Counted from the stretch's first letter, positions 25,813 through 34,145 are shown. The stretch: DNA of 64,000 nt from Neobacillus driksii (GCF_013409995.1 NZ_JACCBX010000015.1:18457-82456), one strand, 5' to 3'. A program made the numbers and translations. Notes: generated by a model not told the origin, from the sequence alone.

Positions 25813-26325
25813 ATGTTTAACAAATTTTTAAGAGAAAACAAAATTTCTGCGGCTATTTTAACTGTCATTCGTTTATACCTTGGTTATTCTTGGTTCACCG
25901 CTGGTTTAGGAAAATTAACAGGCGGCGGATTTGACGCTTCAGGTTTCCTAAAAGGTGCCATTGCGAAACCAGTATCAGGTCCAGAAGGTAATGTGCTTTA
26001 TGGCTGGTATGTTGATTTCTTAAGTAACTTTGCACTTCCAAACATTGATGTTTTCAACACCATCGTTCCTTGGGGCGAAACATTAATCGGTTTAGGACTT
26101 CTATTAGGATGTTTAACAACAGCAGCGATGTTCTTTGGTCTAGTAATGAACTTCTCTTTCTTCCTAGCAGGGACAGTATCTCATAACCCAACTGACATTT
26201 TCTTAGGCTTCATCATCTTAACAGCTGGGTACAACGCAGGTCGTATTGGTCTTGACCGCTGGGTGGTTCCATTCATCCGTAAAACAGTTTTCAAAGGCAA
26301 AGAAACAGCAAAACAACACGCGTAA
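25813..26325 (+). CDS. DoxX-family membrane protein 2 (tandem paralogue)
   Basis: A 170-aa near-duplicate of the preceding gene. The central block from NIDIFNHIVPW/NIDVFNTIVPW to the C-terminal FIRKT is almost identical, including an unchanged TM3-TM4 section. Divergence lies in the periplasmic-loop region (residues 50-80) and the tail. GAAAGGCGG precedes the ATG. The intervening 156 bases give it its own promoter, and a strong bidirectional terminator follows. Confidence 0.87.
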   Translation: MFNKFLRENKISAAILTVIRLYLGYSWFTAGLGKLTGGGFDASGFLKGAIAKPVSGPEGNVLYGWYVDFLSNFALPNIDVFNTIVPWGETLIGLGLLLGCLTTAAMFFGLVMNFSFFLAGTVSHNPTDIFLGFIILTAGYNAGRIGLDRWVVPFIRKTVFKGKETAKQHA

Positions 26326-26327
26326 CG

Positions 26328-26367
26328 AAAAGTGCCTCAATCACATGTTGATTGAGGCACTTTTTTA
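26328..26367. terminator. Bidirectional terminator after doxX2
   Basis: AAAAGTGCCTCAATCA-CATG-TTGATTGAGGCACTTTT hairpin. It serves both doxX2 and the convergent small membrane gene. Confidence 0.92.
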
Positions 26368-26595
26368 ATAACTATTATCTTCTTCTGGATTTTCAAAACC
26401 TACACGATCCTGATACCAATTAGTGATTTGCGTTAGGATAGCAAATACTAAAAAGAAATTCATCGCCCAAACATTAATAAACGGTGCTAACCCGCCAAAT
26501 TCGATACCATGATACCCTTTAATTTTCATCACGATCATTGATTCTATAAAAATTAAAACAAAACCCAAGACACCAGCAACAGCCATTCTAATCAT
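26365..26595 (-). CDS. Small two-helix membrane protein, 76 aa
   Basis: Two hydrophobic segments (about 4-24 and 39-60) and a charged acidic tail. The frame extends to 26610, but GGAGGG lies 8 bases before the ATG at 26595 (MIRMAVAGVLG). No family is recognised. It may associate with the neighbouring DoxX proteins, with which it is convergent. Confidence 0.65.
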   Translation of the reverse strand: MIRMAVAGVLGFVLIFIESMIVMKIKGYHGIEFGGLAPFINVWAMNFFLVFAILTQITNWYQDRVGFENPEEDNSY

Positions 26596-26832
26596 TTCCA
26601 TTCCCTCCATCTCTACCGATTATGTTTAACACTTTTCCATTATATTAATAAAATAAATTTGACAATTATGTGAACTTTTTATAACCCTATTATATGGCAA
26701 ATCTCATATGAACAACAACAAAAAACATTTTTGTTTAGGAAGAAAATTTTTGTACAGATTAAAAGATAAAAAAAATGGCATTATAGCTATTGCTTTCCAG
26801 GTAAAATGGAAGTATTTCATGATCATTGTGGA

Positions 26833-27279
26833 TTACTTTTTAACCAACGTTATTAATGATGTGCAGAACGTTACTGTAGAAGCATACATGAGGAAGGTGT
26901 AAAAGTTAACAAAGACCGTATTTGTGTATTGGTTTAACCATGGATAGATGTAAATTCGAGATGCTTCCCTTGTAAGCGGTCTGCCAAACTTATGAATGAA
27001 CTCAGAAAAATATACAAATTCTAATACACTTGAGGCCAACATGATGATAAAGGAACATATGATCATTTTTCGCCAAGTACAAACGTTAAATGAAGCATCC
27101 CTAAGTTTTAGAAATAATTCATACCCAAAAAGGGAAAAGGCCAACAATACGAAAGGAAAAATAAGAATGACTGAATTACGGTTACTGGAAAAGGACTCCG
27201 GGTTAAATGAAAATTCTCTAACCATGACAATTGCAACTATACAAAGCAGGAAATAGATAATTAATTGCCTCGATAACAT
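26833..27279 (-). CDS. Hypothetical four-helix membrane protein
   Basis: 148 aa, four predicted membrane segments (about 4-20, 37-57, 71-91, 122-142). A GGGGGAG box precedes the ATG. No recognised domain. Its leader contains a long hairpin followed by six T residues on the minus strand, suggesting attenuation. Confidence 0.65.
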   Translation of the reverse strand: MLSRQLIIYFLLCIVAIVMVREFSFNPESFSSNRNSVILIFPFVLLAFSLFGYELFLKLRDASFNVCTWRKMIICSFIIMLASSVLEFVYFSEFIHKFGRPLTREASRIYIYPWLNQYTNTVFVNFYTFLMYASTVTFCTSLITLVKK

Positions 27280-27302
27280 CTCATCTCCCCCTGTTTATTC
27301 AT

Positions 27303-27358
27303 TAAAAAAGGAATAATGCCCTATTGTTTATATATTCAACAATAAGGACGTTATTCCC
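27303..27358 (-). terminator. Terminator-like hairpin in the leader of the 26833 gene
   Basis: On the minus strand GGAATAACGTCC pairs with GGGCATTATTCC, with an inner TATTGTT/AACAATA stem, followed by TTTTTT. No minus-strand gene lies upstream, so it is either an attenuator or the end of an unannotated transcript. Confidence 0.6.
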
Positions 27359-27467
27359 TTGACCCTTATGGCAGTGATTATGAGAATTACTCTCACAGTG
27401 CTAGGATGTTAATCATAGTAAGTCGATGTTAAAGGGAAGTTACAAATTAAGTAAATGAGGTATCAAA

Positions 27468-28262
27468 TTGAAAGAACACATTTTATTAGTCCTAAAACAG
27501 ATCGAAAAAGAGTTTAATGTAAAAATTCTTTATGCCTGTGAATCAGGCAGCAGAGCCTGGGGATTCCCTTCTAAAGATAGCGATTATGATGTCCGATTTA
27601 TTTATGTTCATAAAAAAGAATGGTATCTCTCAATTGACCAAAGGCGCGACGTGCTGGAAGTTCCGAAGCATGATAAAATCTCAATCCATGTAGACAAACT
27701 TCTAGACTTGAATGGCTGGGAACTTACCAAAGCATTACGGTTATTCCGGAAATCAAATCCGCCTCTGCTGGAATGGCTTCATTCAACTATCGTATACTAC
27801 CAAGAGTCCACTGCAATCAGTAAAATGAAAGAATTAGAAAGTCAAATCTTTTCTCCAATTGCTAGCATTCACCACTACCTAAAAATGGCAAAAGGTAATT
27901 ATAGAGATTACTTAAACCGACGGGAAGTTAAAATAAAAAGATATATCAACATATTCCGGCCGCTGTTCGCAGCTAAGTGGATTGAAAAGCACCATGCATT
28001 CCCCCCTATTAAATTTACACAGTTAGTTGAGGATATTCTTCCAACCAATGAGATTAGCATAGTACTCGACGATATCATTAAGCTTAAAAAAGCTGGTGAA
28101 GTTCTTGCCCCAAATCCTAGAACTGAGCTCATCAATCACTTCGTTGAAGGTGAGATTGAGCATTTAGAGCAGTATGTAAGGGAAATATCAGTAAATAAAT
28201 CCGACCAAACCGAAGTCTTAAATCAATTGTTTCGAGAAACACTAGATGAAGTTTGGGGTTAA
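27468..28262 (+). CDS. YcgL/RlaP-like nucleotidyltransferase-superfamily protein
   Basis: 264 aa. The Pol-beta-fold motif GSRAWGFPSKDSDYD places G27-S28 and the metal-binding Asp pair D39 and D41. It belongs to the predicted nucleotidyltransferases that occur beside RNA-repair ligases or alone (B. subtilis YcgL). Translation starts at TTG with a weak GAGGT box. It stands alone here. Target is unknown. Confidence 0.8.
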   Translation: MKEHILLVLKQIEKEFNVKILYACESGSRAWGFPSKDSDYDVRFIYVHKKEWYLSIDQRRDVLEVPKHDKISIHVDKLLDLNGWELTKALRLFRKSNPPLLEWLHSTIVYYQESTAISKMKELESQIFSPIASIHHYLKMAKGNYRDYLNRREVKIKRYINIFRPLFAAKWIEKHHAFPPIKFTQLVEDILPTNEISIVLDDIIKLKKAGEVLAPNPRTELINHFVEGEIEHLEQYVREISVNKSDQTEVLNQLFRETLDEVWG

Positions 28263-28322
28263 CTATAAATTGTCATATTTAAAGTGGTGTATATTTTTCA
28301 AGTAACGCTTGAAAATATCACT

Positions 28323-28366
28323 AAAAACGAATATTATATAAAGGTTGTTAATAAATGTTCGTGTTT
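28323..28366. promoter_or_regulatory. Candidate PurR operator (two inverted PurBoxes)
   Basis: AAAAACGAATATT (28323-28335) and, inverted, AATGTTCGTGTTT (28354-28366). Each matches the PurBox AWWWCCGAACWWT at 11 of 13 positions, and they are 18 bases apart. They lie around the likely -10 of the purine permease. Confidence 0.4.
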
Positions 28367-28377
28367 TGGAGGAACTT

Positions 28378-29679
28378 ATGTTTAAACTAAAAGAAAACCA
28401 AACAAATACAAAAACTGAACTACTCGCAGGAATCACAACCTTCTTTACAATGGTCTACATTGTGGTTGTTAACCCAGTCATTCTTGCTGATGCAGGTGTT
28501 CCATTTGAACAAGTCTTCACAGCAACGATTATCTCTGCAGTTGTTGGGACACTTTGGATGGCCTTGTTTGCAAATTATCCAATCGCCATTGCACCCGGTA
28601 TGGGGCTTAATGCATACTTCGCATACTCTGTTGTCGGCGGCGGACAAAATATTAATTATGAGACAGCCTTTGCTGCTGTTTTTATTGCTGGTATTATTTT
28701 TGTTATTTTATCTTTAACGCCCTTTAGAGAGAAATTAATCGATGCGATTCCAGATAACCTGAAACATGGGATTACAGCAGGTATAGGTTTATTTATTGCT
28801 TTTATCGGGCTAAGACTTACACACATTATTACTGCTCATCCTACCAATCTTGTTGGATTAGGTGATCTTAGGTCTCCTTCAGCCCTGCTTGCAATTGTCG
28901 GTTTAGCGATTACACTCATTCTGATGGTGCTGCGAATTAATGGTGCTCTATTTTTTGGAATGATTATCACAGGACTCATAGCCTTTTTTACGAACCAACT
29001 TTCATTCGATCAAGGCTTTGTTTCATTACCATCCCTTCCTGAAGGGCTAATTGTTGGAAACCCTATTACAGCATTAAGTGATGTTATTCAGCATAGTCTA
29101 TATGCAGTTGTCTTTTCATTCATTCTAGTAACAATCTTTGACACCACCGGAACAATGATTGGTGTTGCAAATCAGGCTGGTTTAATGAAAAATGGAAAAT
29201 TCCCACGTGCCCGTCAAGCATTGCTGTCTGACTCTGTTGCTACATCTATCGGAGCCATGTTTGGTACAAGCCCAACAACCGCTTTTATTGAATCCACATC
29301 AGGAGTTGCAGCAGGAGGACGGACAGGATTAACTTCCCTGACCGTTGCTATTTTGTTTATTCTATCGGCATTCTTCGGACCTCTTGTCAGTGCCGTTTCA
29401 GGTATTTCTGCGATTACTGCTCCTGCCCTAATCATTGTCGGCAGTATGATGATGGGAAGCATTGCAAAAATTAAATGGAATGAATTAGATGAGGCCTTCC
29501 CGGCGTTCCTAGTAATCCTAAGCATGCCGTTAACATCCAGCATTGCCACAGGCATTGCACTTGGTTTCATCAGCTATCCTCTTCTGAAAATAGTGAAAGG
29601 AAAATGGCGTGAGGTTCATCCGCTTCTATATGTTTTCGCTGTCTTATTCTTTTACCAGCTGGCATTTTTACCGCATTAA
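28378..29679 (+). CDS. AzgA/NCS2-family purine (hypoxanthine/guanine) permease
   Basis: Imports purine bases by proton symport. 433 aa, about 12-14 membrane segments. The family signatures are GMGLNAYFAYSVV near 73-85, FDTTGTMIGVANQAGL near 254-269 and the GTSPTTAFIESTSGVAAGGRTGLTSL region near 298-323. The frame extends to 28345, but GGAGG lies 5 bases before the ATG at 28378. It resembles PbuG/PbuO of B. subtilis. I find no purine riboswitch in the 115-bp leader; inverted PurBoxes and a long hairpin (28280-28319) are present instead. Confidence 0.9.
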   Translation: MFKLKENQTNTKTELLAGITTFFTMVYIVVVNPVILADAGVPFEQVFTATIISAVVGTLWMALFANYPIAIAPGMGLNAYFAYSVVGGGQNINYETAFAAVFIAGIIFVILSLTPFREKLIDAIPDNLKHGITAGIGLFIAFIGLRLTHIITAHPTNLVGLGDLRSPSALLAIVGLAITLILMVLRINGALFFGMIITGLIAFFTNQLSFDQGFVSLPSLPEGLIVGNPITALSDVIQHSLYAVVFSFILVTIFDTTGTMIGVANQAGLMKNGKFPRARQALLSDSVATSIGAMFGTSPTTAFIESTSGVAAGGRTGLTSLTVAILFILSAFFGPLVSAVSGISAITAPALIIVGSMMMGSIAKIKWNELDEAFPAFLVILSMPLTSSIATGIALGFISYPLLKIVKGKWREVHPLLYVFAVLFFYQLAFLPH

Positions 29680-29680
29680 A

Positions 29681-29717
29681 AAAATGGAGCCCCAACCTAA
29701 GTTGGGCTCCATTTTTT
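29681..29717. terminator. Bidirectional terminator after purine permease
   Basis: ATGGAGCCC(C)AAC and GTTGGGCTCCAT flanked by A and T runs on either side. Confidence 0.93.
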
Positions 29718-30365
29718 TTAAAACTTATTTGGGAACTGCTTGATAATCCCGTTTGTAAGGAAATCAGCCATATGCATGAGATGATTTTGATTTTTGTCTA
29801 ATGCAGTAATGTTCTGATTCCAAGCCTTATTAAGTTTGGCCGCCACACCTTCTGTAATGAATCTTAAATGCATATACATCATTTCATTTAATTCTTTTTT
29901 ATTGTAATTAGGATTTGCAGCACTTAAAAAGTTTGTAATATCATCTGCATTTTTAAACCATTCATCGCTGTATTTTTTGAAATCAGGCTGATTTCCACTT
30001 TTCGCTGCTGCCACTACCTTACCGGCAATTTGAATATGCCCTCTTAACAGCTGTGCAAGCTTGTTACCTGCTTCTTCTCCATAATAAGGTTTGATGGCAT
30101 TCCCAAGATCGTCCTGATTTTTTAATAATCTTGTTAGCACTGGTTCTTGGTCCTCAAGACCTGCAATGTAACTTGTTACAAACTTTTCTGTCCAAAAAGC
30201 GTGTTCCGTCCAAAGTTCCCTCATATCAACCCTAAGCTGGACAGCTTTCTGACTTAGAGGCTGCGTTTGCCGCTCGGCCCGTTCGTTCCCTTCAGCATTT
30301 GTGAATGTTGGGAAGATTAATACAAATGAGAGAAACAAAACCAAGATTTTTGATAAGTGTTTCAT
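29718..30365 (-). CDS. Secreted helical-bundle protein of unknown function
   Basis: 215 aa. A clear signal peptide (MKHLSKILVLFLSFVLIFPTF, cleavage near NAEG, residue 25) precedes an all-helical domain. Features such as LRVDMRELWTEHAFWTEKF, IKPYYGEEAGNKL and FLSAANPNY repeat in a family of exported Bacillus proteins. Homologues are often labelled acetylglutamate kinase, which this sequence does not support. The periodic helix pairs suggest a four-helix bundle outside the membrane. Function is not known. Confidence 0.75.
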   Translation of the reverse strand: MKHLSKILVLFLSFVLIFPTFTNAEGNERAERQTQPLSQKAVQLRVDMRELWTEHAFWTEKFVTSYIAGLEDQEPVLTRLLKNQDDLGNAIKPYYGEEAGNKLAQLLRGHIQIAGKVVAAAKSGNQPDFKKYSDEWFKNADDITNFLSAANPNYNKKELNEMMYMHLRFITEGVAAKLNKAWNQNITALDKNQNHLMHMADFLTNGIIKQFPNKF

Positions 30366-30460
30366 TCAATTCATCTCCTAATAATAAAATTAACCGGTCA
30401 ATTTATTATTAGATAATATATCCATTTTCACTCATACGGAAAAAATTTTCGTATTAACAT

Positions 30461-30608
30461 CTTCATAATTTCCACACAACTTCTCTATAACTTCTACAAA
30501 TGTTTATTCTATTATAAAGATAACTTATTTGAGACTTAGGTTTTAGGAACCTTATTCTTAAAAACTTCCCATAATTTGATTGGTACCCGGGTACCAATCC
30601 TTTTTTTT
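30461..30608 (+). ncRNA. Candidate small RNA gene, tandem copy 1
   Basis: No ORF. Conserved upstream block, a possible -10 TATTAT (30510-30515), a small hairpin AGGTT/AACCT, an unpaired ACTTCCCATAATTT segment and a perfect 22-bp intrinsic terminator (30578-30599, arms GATTGGTACCC) followed by eight T. The transcript would be roughly 85-90 nt. The copy at 30623 keeps the structure with changed terminator arms. The C-rich segment is complementary to Shine-Dalgarno-like GGGAAGT. No good -35 is visible. Confidence 0.6.
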
Positions 30609-30622
30609 GCCAATTATGCCAT

Positions 30623-30771
30623 CTTCACAAATTCCACATAACTTCTCTATAACTTCTACAAATGTTTTTCCTATTATAAAGATAACTTATTTGAGTCTTA
30701 AGGTTTAAGGAACCTTATTCTTAAAACTTCCCATAATTTAGCCTGGTACCCGTGTACCAGGCTCTTTTTTT
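30623..30771 (+). ncRNA. Candidate small RNA gene, tandem copy 2
   Basis: Same layout as copy 1 at an offset of 162 bases. The hairpin TAAGGTT/AACCTTA is stronger. The terminator has arms AGCCTGGTAC/GTACCAGGCT (30740-30763) around CCGT, then seven T. Both arms changed together relative to copy 1, so pairing is preserved. The ACTTCCCATAATTT stretch is unchanged. Confidence 0.6.
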
Positions 30772-30805
30772 GCTTATTTAAAAAACACAAAAACCATAAT
30801 TTCCG

Positions 30806-30838
30806 CAAAAAAAGGGTTCGTGCACTGCACTGACCCTT
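30806..30838 (-). terminator. Terminator of the diguanylate cyclase gene
   Basis: AGGGTCAGTGCAGTGCACGAACCCT-type hairpin followed by seven T on the minus strand. Confidence 0.75.
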
Positions 30839-31884
30839 CAATTAATATAACTAACTTGATTCCTTCCACAATTCTTGCATTGATATAAACCTCTATCAGC
30901 CCGATTCAATAGAGAATCGATGCTGTCACCTGGTCTAGATTGGGTAACCCCAAAACTAGCTGTAAGGTTTCCTGTACTTTTGAAATCATGGTTAGCCACT
31001 ACTTCCCTTAATTTCTCAGCTAGCCTAACCGTATCTTCCCCTGACGTACTAGACGTACTAGAGATGATAATGAACTCTTCCCCACCCCATCGTCCAAAAA
31101 GCTCTCGATTTGTAAGATGGTACTGGATGAGTTTCGCTAACTCTACCAGGACTTCATCACCAATTTTATGCCCATAGTTATCATTCACTGACTTAAAATG
31201 ATCAATATCAAAGAAAATGATGGAAAAGCTATCTTTCCTATTCTCTAAAGCTTTGAGTTTATTTTCAAGCCATTCATCAATCAGTAGACGATTGGCAATT
31301 CTCGTTAATGAATCGTAGTAGGCGTGCTTTTTAAACATTTCAAGATCTGCATAAGTCTTAAACACATGCTGCGCATAGTAGAGAACGATAATGTAAAATA
31401 GGTTAGCAAAGTAATATTGACCGAGCGAATCAATCGATTCTGAGGATAGAAGGTGTAAATACACGATACCAATAACAAAAGTTGCAAGAAATATAACGAT
31501 GGAATAGTACAAACCTCGTTTTGTACCCAGGGTTAGAAAAAAGAATAAAGTGATAATTGGCATCCAGATGATAAAATCGCCAAGGGATCCTCCATCTACA
31601 ACCATATAGTTACGGACCGCATCAAAAAAAGTCGTAACGTGATAATAACTAACTAATGCCAAATTGGAATATTCCATGAATTGGATAAAGATTCTTTTAT
31701 ACAGGAAAAACCAACTAATAATAAACCAAATTGAGAGAATGTTATTAATGGTAAAATCAAATTTGGTTACGCCTTCTACATTTTGTAGAAGCGTATTAGA
31801 GATGAGAGAAATAACAATACAGGGTATGACCCATAAATAAATGCGTATCTTAAGCCCATTAAGTGATTCAAATCTCTTTACCAT
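30838..31884 (-). CDS. Membrane-bound diguanylate cyclase (GGDEF)
   Basis: Makes cyclic di-GMP from two GTP. 348 aa. Six hydrophobic segments fill residues 12-180, followed by a GGDEF domain with the active motif GGEEF (FGRWGGEEFIII) and the substrate/metal segment FFDIDHFKSVNDNYGHKIGDEVL. The residues ahead of GGEEF read TNRELFGRW, so the RxxD product-inhibition site is absent. No EAL or PAS domain is seen. A GGGAG box is 13 bases from the ATG, which is long, so the start is tentative. Confidence 0.88.
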   Translation of the reverse strand: MVKRFESLNGLKIRIYLWVIPCIVISLISNTLLQNVEGVTKFDFTINNILSIWFIISWFFLYKRIFIQFMEYSNLALVSYYHVTTFFDAVRNYMVVDGGSLGDFIIWMPIITLFFFLTLGTKRGLYYSIVIFLATFVIGIVYLHLLSSESIDSLGQYYFANLFYIIVLYYAQHVFKTYADLEMFKKHAYYDSLTRIANRLLIDEWLENKLKALENRKDSFSIIFFDIDHFKSVNDNYGHKIGDEVLVELAKLIQYHLTNRELFGRWGGEEFIIISSTSSTSGEDTVRLAEKLREVVANHDFKSTGNLTASFGVTQSRPGDSIDSLLNRADRGLYQCKNCGRNQVSYIN

Positions 31885-32042
31885 TAGATGATTTCATCTC
31901 CCAACTACACTCTATCATTTATTGTATCAAACATATTATTAGGAAAACTATTAGGTAGAGGTGTTAAATTTTTCGAATTATCAACCCTATGGCATAACCC
32001 ATACATGGAAGGGCATATTAAAAAATAAAAAAGGGAAATTTC

Positions 32043-32516
32043 ATGATAGGACTTTTAATAGCACTTGCCGTCTTTAATTACCTGGGGTTTAAAACAAATA
32101 AATTACTAAATGGGAACCAAATTCTACATATTTGGTTATTTACGATTGCCTTACAAGTACTCTTCGATGTTTTTATTGAATTCAAATATCATGCTTACTG
32201 GTACTTCGATAAAGAATTAGATTGGCGAGGAATTATTCCACATGTATTCCTCATTCCGCCAGTAAATATGTTTTTTCTAAATTGGTTCCCATTTAAAAAG
32301 GACTGGATGAAACAAGCAATATATTTAACTGTTTTTGTGGTTGCAATTTTAATCTATGAAGTCATTACCCTGCTGCCTGAACCTTGGGGATACTTTCATT
32401 ATGGCTGGTGGAAACTGTGGCACGCAGCAATCCTTGACCCAATATTGTTACTAATCTTATTAGGTTTCTATAAATGGATTTGTAAATTAGAAAAAAAAGC
32501 CTGTTTAATGTATTGA
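32043..32516 (+). CDS. CBO0543-type integral membrane protein
   Basis: 157 aa with four to five membrane helices. The segments YWYFDKELDWRGIIPHVFLIPP, LNWFP and GYFHYGWWKLWHAA fit the CBO0543-like family found in spore-formers. No catalytic motif. AAGGGAAA precedes the ATG. Function unknown. Confidence 0.65.
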   Translation: MIGLLIALAVFNYLGFKTNKLLNGNQILHIWLFTIALQVLFDVFIEFKYHAYWYFDKELDWRGIIPHVFLIPPVNMFFLNWFPFKKDWMKQAIYLTVFVVAILIYEVITLLPEPWGYFHYGWWKLWHAAILDPILLLILLGFYKWICKLEKKACLMY

Positions 32517-32521
32517 TTGAT

Positions 32522-32812
32522 CTAACATCTGCTTCGATGATCACATGTGAAACTGGTTTTTAGCTTCATGAAATTGTACATGACATTTGCTTGTCTGCCC
32601 TTTTTGGTATGGGGATTCCTTTTGGAATGAAGGCATTCCAAAAACTTTTTATCACAGTAACAAGGGGAGTTACCACGCTTAAGACAAAGGTCATGTTTGT
32701 AGCAGCAGGAATCTACATCATTAATAGGTTGTCCTGGACCGCTGCAGCCAGGTCCACACCATCTATACCCCGAAAAAACACAGAACGGAAACTTTCTCCT
32801 TCTACAACTCAT
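32522..32812 (-). CDS. Phospholipase A2-like cysteine-rich mini-protein
   Basis: 96 aa. It carries a calcium-loop-like YRWCGPGCSGPG and the catalytic-helix motif CCYKHDLC with the His-Asp pair, as in secretory PLA2 and parvovirus VP1-like domains. It has ten or more cysteines and no signal peptide. The frame extends to 32932, but GGAG lies 9 bases before the ATG at 32812 (MSCRRRKFPF). Similar small proteins occur in Bacillus. The arginine-rich start and cysteines suggest a spore-coat or DNA-associated lipase. Confidence 0.75.
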   Translation of the reverse strand: MSCRRRKFPFCVFSGYRWCGPGCSGPGQPINDVDSCCYKHDLCLKRGNSPCYCDKKFLECLHSKRNPHTKKGRQANVMYNFMKLKTSFTCDHRSRC

Positions 32813-32892
32813 ATTTTTCAACTCCTTTTTATTAAAATATGAATTTGTAGGAAAGTGGGGCCGTGCTAGTATCCCGGCTGGGCTATAAATAC

Positions 32893-32919
32893 GTAAAAAA
32901 AGGAAATCAGCGTGATTTC
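32893..32919 (-). terminator. Terminator of the 34145-32922 operon
   Basis: GGAAATCA-CGC-TGATTTCC followed by seven T on the minus strand. Confidence 0.85.
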
Positions 32920-32921
32920 CT

Positions 32922-33599
32922 CTATAACCCAAATAATTTATTAATAGATTTCATTGCCTCCGGACTGCACAAAGCAGCAAAATGGTCTTTTAACATCATT
33001 TTAGCGTCTTCCACTTCTAAGGTACTTTCCTTAATGCTATGATTTTGTGACCAGAATTTCATTGTCTCAAATGAAGTACTGCTCCAGCCATTTTTCTCTC
33101 CTGCTTCGTTCGTCTTTGCCTTGGTCCCTGAAACAACAATATCCAAAGAACCCTGCAATTCAAGTAAGGCATGATCAAATGGCTTCTTCTTCTCCTTATC
33201 CTTCATTCCTGCCTCTACTCTTAGAACTCTTGTGTCTATTCCTTCGTTCTCACGAATCAGCGTATATAGCTCAACAGCTTCTCTTGACATTAGCCCATCT
33301 TGATAGCGTTCTTTTACTGAAAGTGAAGATCCCAAAATCACACGTATCAAAGGTAACAATTCAGGAGATATTAAAACGGATTTCTTTTTAACAAACTTTC
33401 CATAAGCTGCTGCTCCATCTCCAGGCAATTTTGCACGCCACATCCATGGATCCAGCTCAGAACCGGTATACCAATGCTCTTTCAACGTTATTCCGTCGAG
33501 TGAAGGATAATCAGGGATGAGCTTTGCCAAAGGCAGGAATCCAATTTCTTTTATAACGTCTATCGCTTCTTCATATGTACGAACCTTATAATCTTTCAT
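32922..33599 (-). CDS. AlkZ-related protein of unknown function
   Basis: 225 aa. N-terminal ILPLAKLIPDYPSL-type and WRAKLPGDGAAAYGKFVKKKSVLIS segments recall the winged-helix AlkZ/HTH_42 DNA-glycosylase relatives, but the diagnostic QxQ catalytic motif is not seen. It starts 6 bases after the stop of the HD hydrolase, so the two are co-transcribed. Family assignment is tentative. Confidence 0.5.
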   Translation of the reverse strand: MKDYKVRTYEEAIDVIKEIGFLPLAKLIPDYPSLDGITLKEHWYTGSELDPWMWRAKLPGDGAAAYGKFVKKKSVLISPELLPLIRVILGSSLSVKERYQDGLMSREAVELYTLIRENEGIDTRVLRVEAGMKDKEKKKPFDHALLELQGSLDIVVSGTKAKTNEAGEKNGWSSTSFETMKFWSQNHSIKESTLEVEDAKMMLKDHFAALCSPEAMKSINKLFGL

Positions 33600-33605
33600 C
33601 CATTA

Positions 33606-34145
33606 TCATCTCCTGAAAAGCTTATCTACTTCTTTACGTAATTCTATTAGTAAATCAAATGATGATTGTACACCCAAGCTTTCTACAATATTGGTGTAAT
33701 ACCACTTTTGCTGCTCTTTACCAGCATTAAATCTACTCCAAACCTCATCGCCAACTTGTTCATAATCTCTCATGATAGAACGGATATTATGAAGTTTATC
33801 TGCACAGACCACAGCCCGAACATCCTCGGAAGCAGTTTTTAAAAATTCAATAGTATGTTCCTTCCTATCCTTCCATGATAGTGATTTATCCGGTTCCGAA
33901 CTGCCTTCAACTAGCTCTGCGATTTTTGGTCCAAACTCCCATTTGATTTCATCTAGTGTTAGCGACGTATCCTCAACAGTGTCATGTAGAATTCCAGCTG
34001 CAACGATTTCCTCACTATAGCCGCTCTTTAATAACATCATCCCAACCGCAACTGGGTGTGTTATGTAGGGAATATCCGTGTTTTTCCGATATTGTCCCTC
34101 ATGATTTTTGCTGGCAATCTGTAGAGCCTTTTCCACTATATCCAT
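33606..34145 (-). CDS. SpoT/MESH1-like HD-domain phosphohydrolase
   Basis: 179 aa, a stand-alone HD domain with the metal and catalytic residues H30, H54-D55 and E58-D59 (ILHDTVEDT), plus the CADKLHNIRSI segment of RelA/SpoT hydrolases. It probably hydrolyses (p)ppGpp or another 3'-phosphorylated nucleotide. It has no synthetase domain. GGAAGG lies 6 bases before the ATG at 34145; an upstream in-frame start at 34163 is less likely. First gene of a two-gene unit. Confidence 0.85.
   Translation of the reverse strand: MDIVEKALQIASKNHEGQYRKNTDIPYITHPVAVGMMLLKSGYSEEIVAAGILHDTVEDTSLTLDEIKWEFGPKIAELVEGSSEPDKSLSWKDRKEHTIEFLKTASEDVRAVVCADKLHNIRSIMRDYEQVGDEVWSRFNAGKEQQKWYYTNIVESLGVQSSFDLLIELRKEVDKLFRR

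Noticed and set aside
26708..26902. Plus-strand ORF of 64 codons
   Set aside because: No ribosome binding site, Lys/Ile-rich noise composition, and it runs into the better-supported minus-strand membrane gene.
28263..28377. Possible purine riboswitch before the AzgA-family permease
   Set aside because: The conserved purine-aptamer core segments are not found; only a simple hairpin (28280-28319) and PurBox-like sites are present.
29718..30365. Acetylglutamate kinase label used for similar proteins
   Set aside because: A signal peptide and a helical exported domain are visible; there are no amino-acid-kinase motifs.
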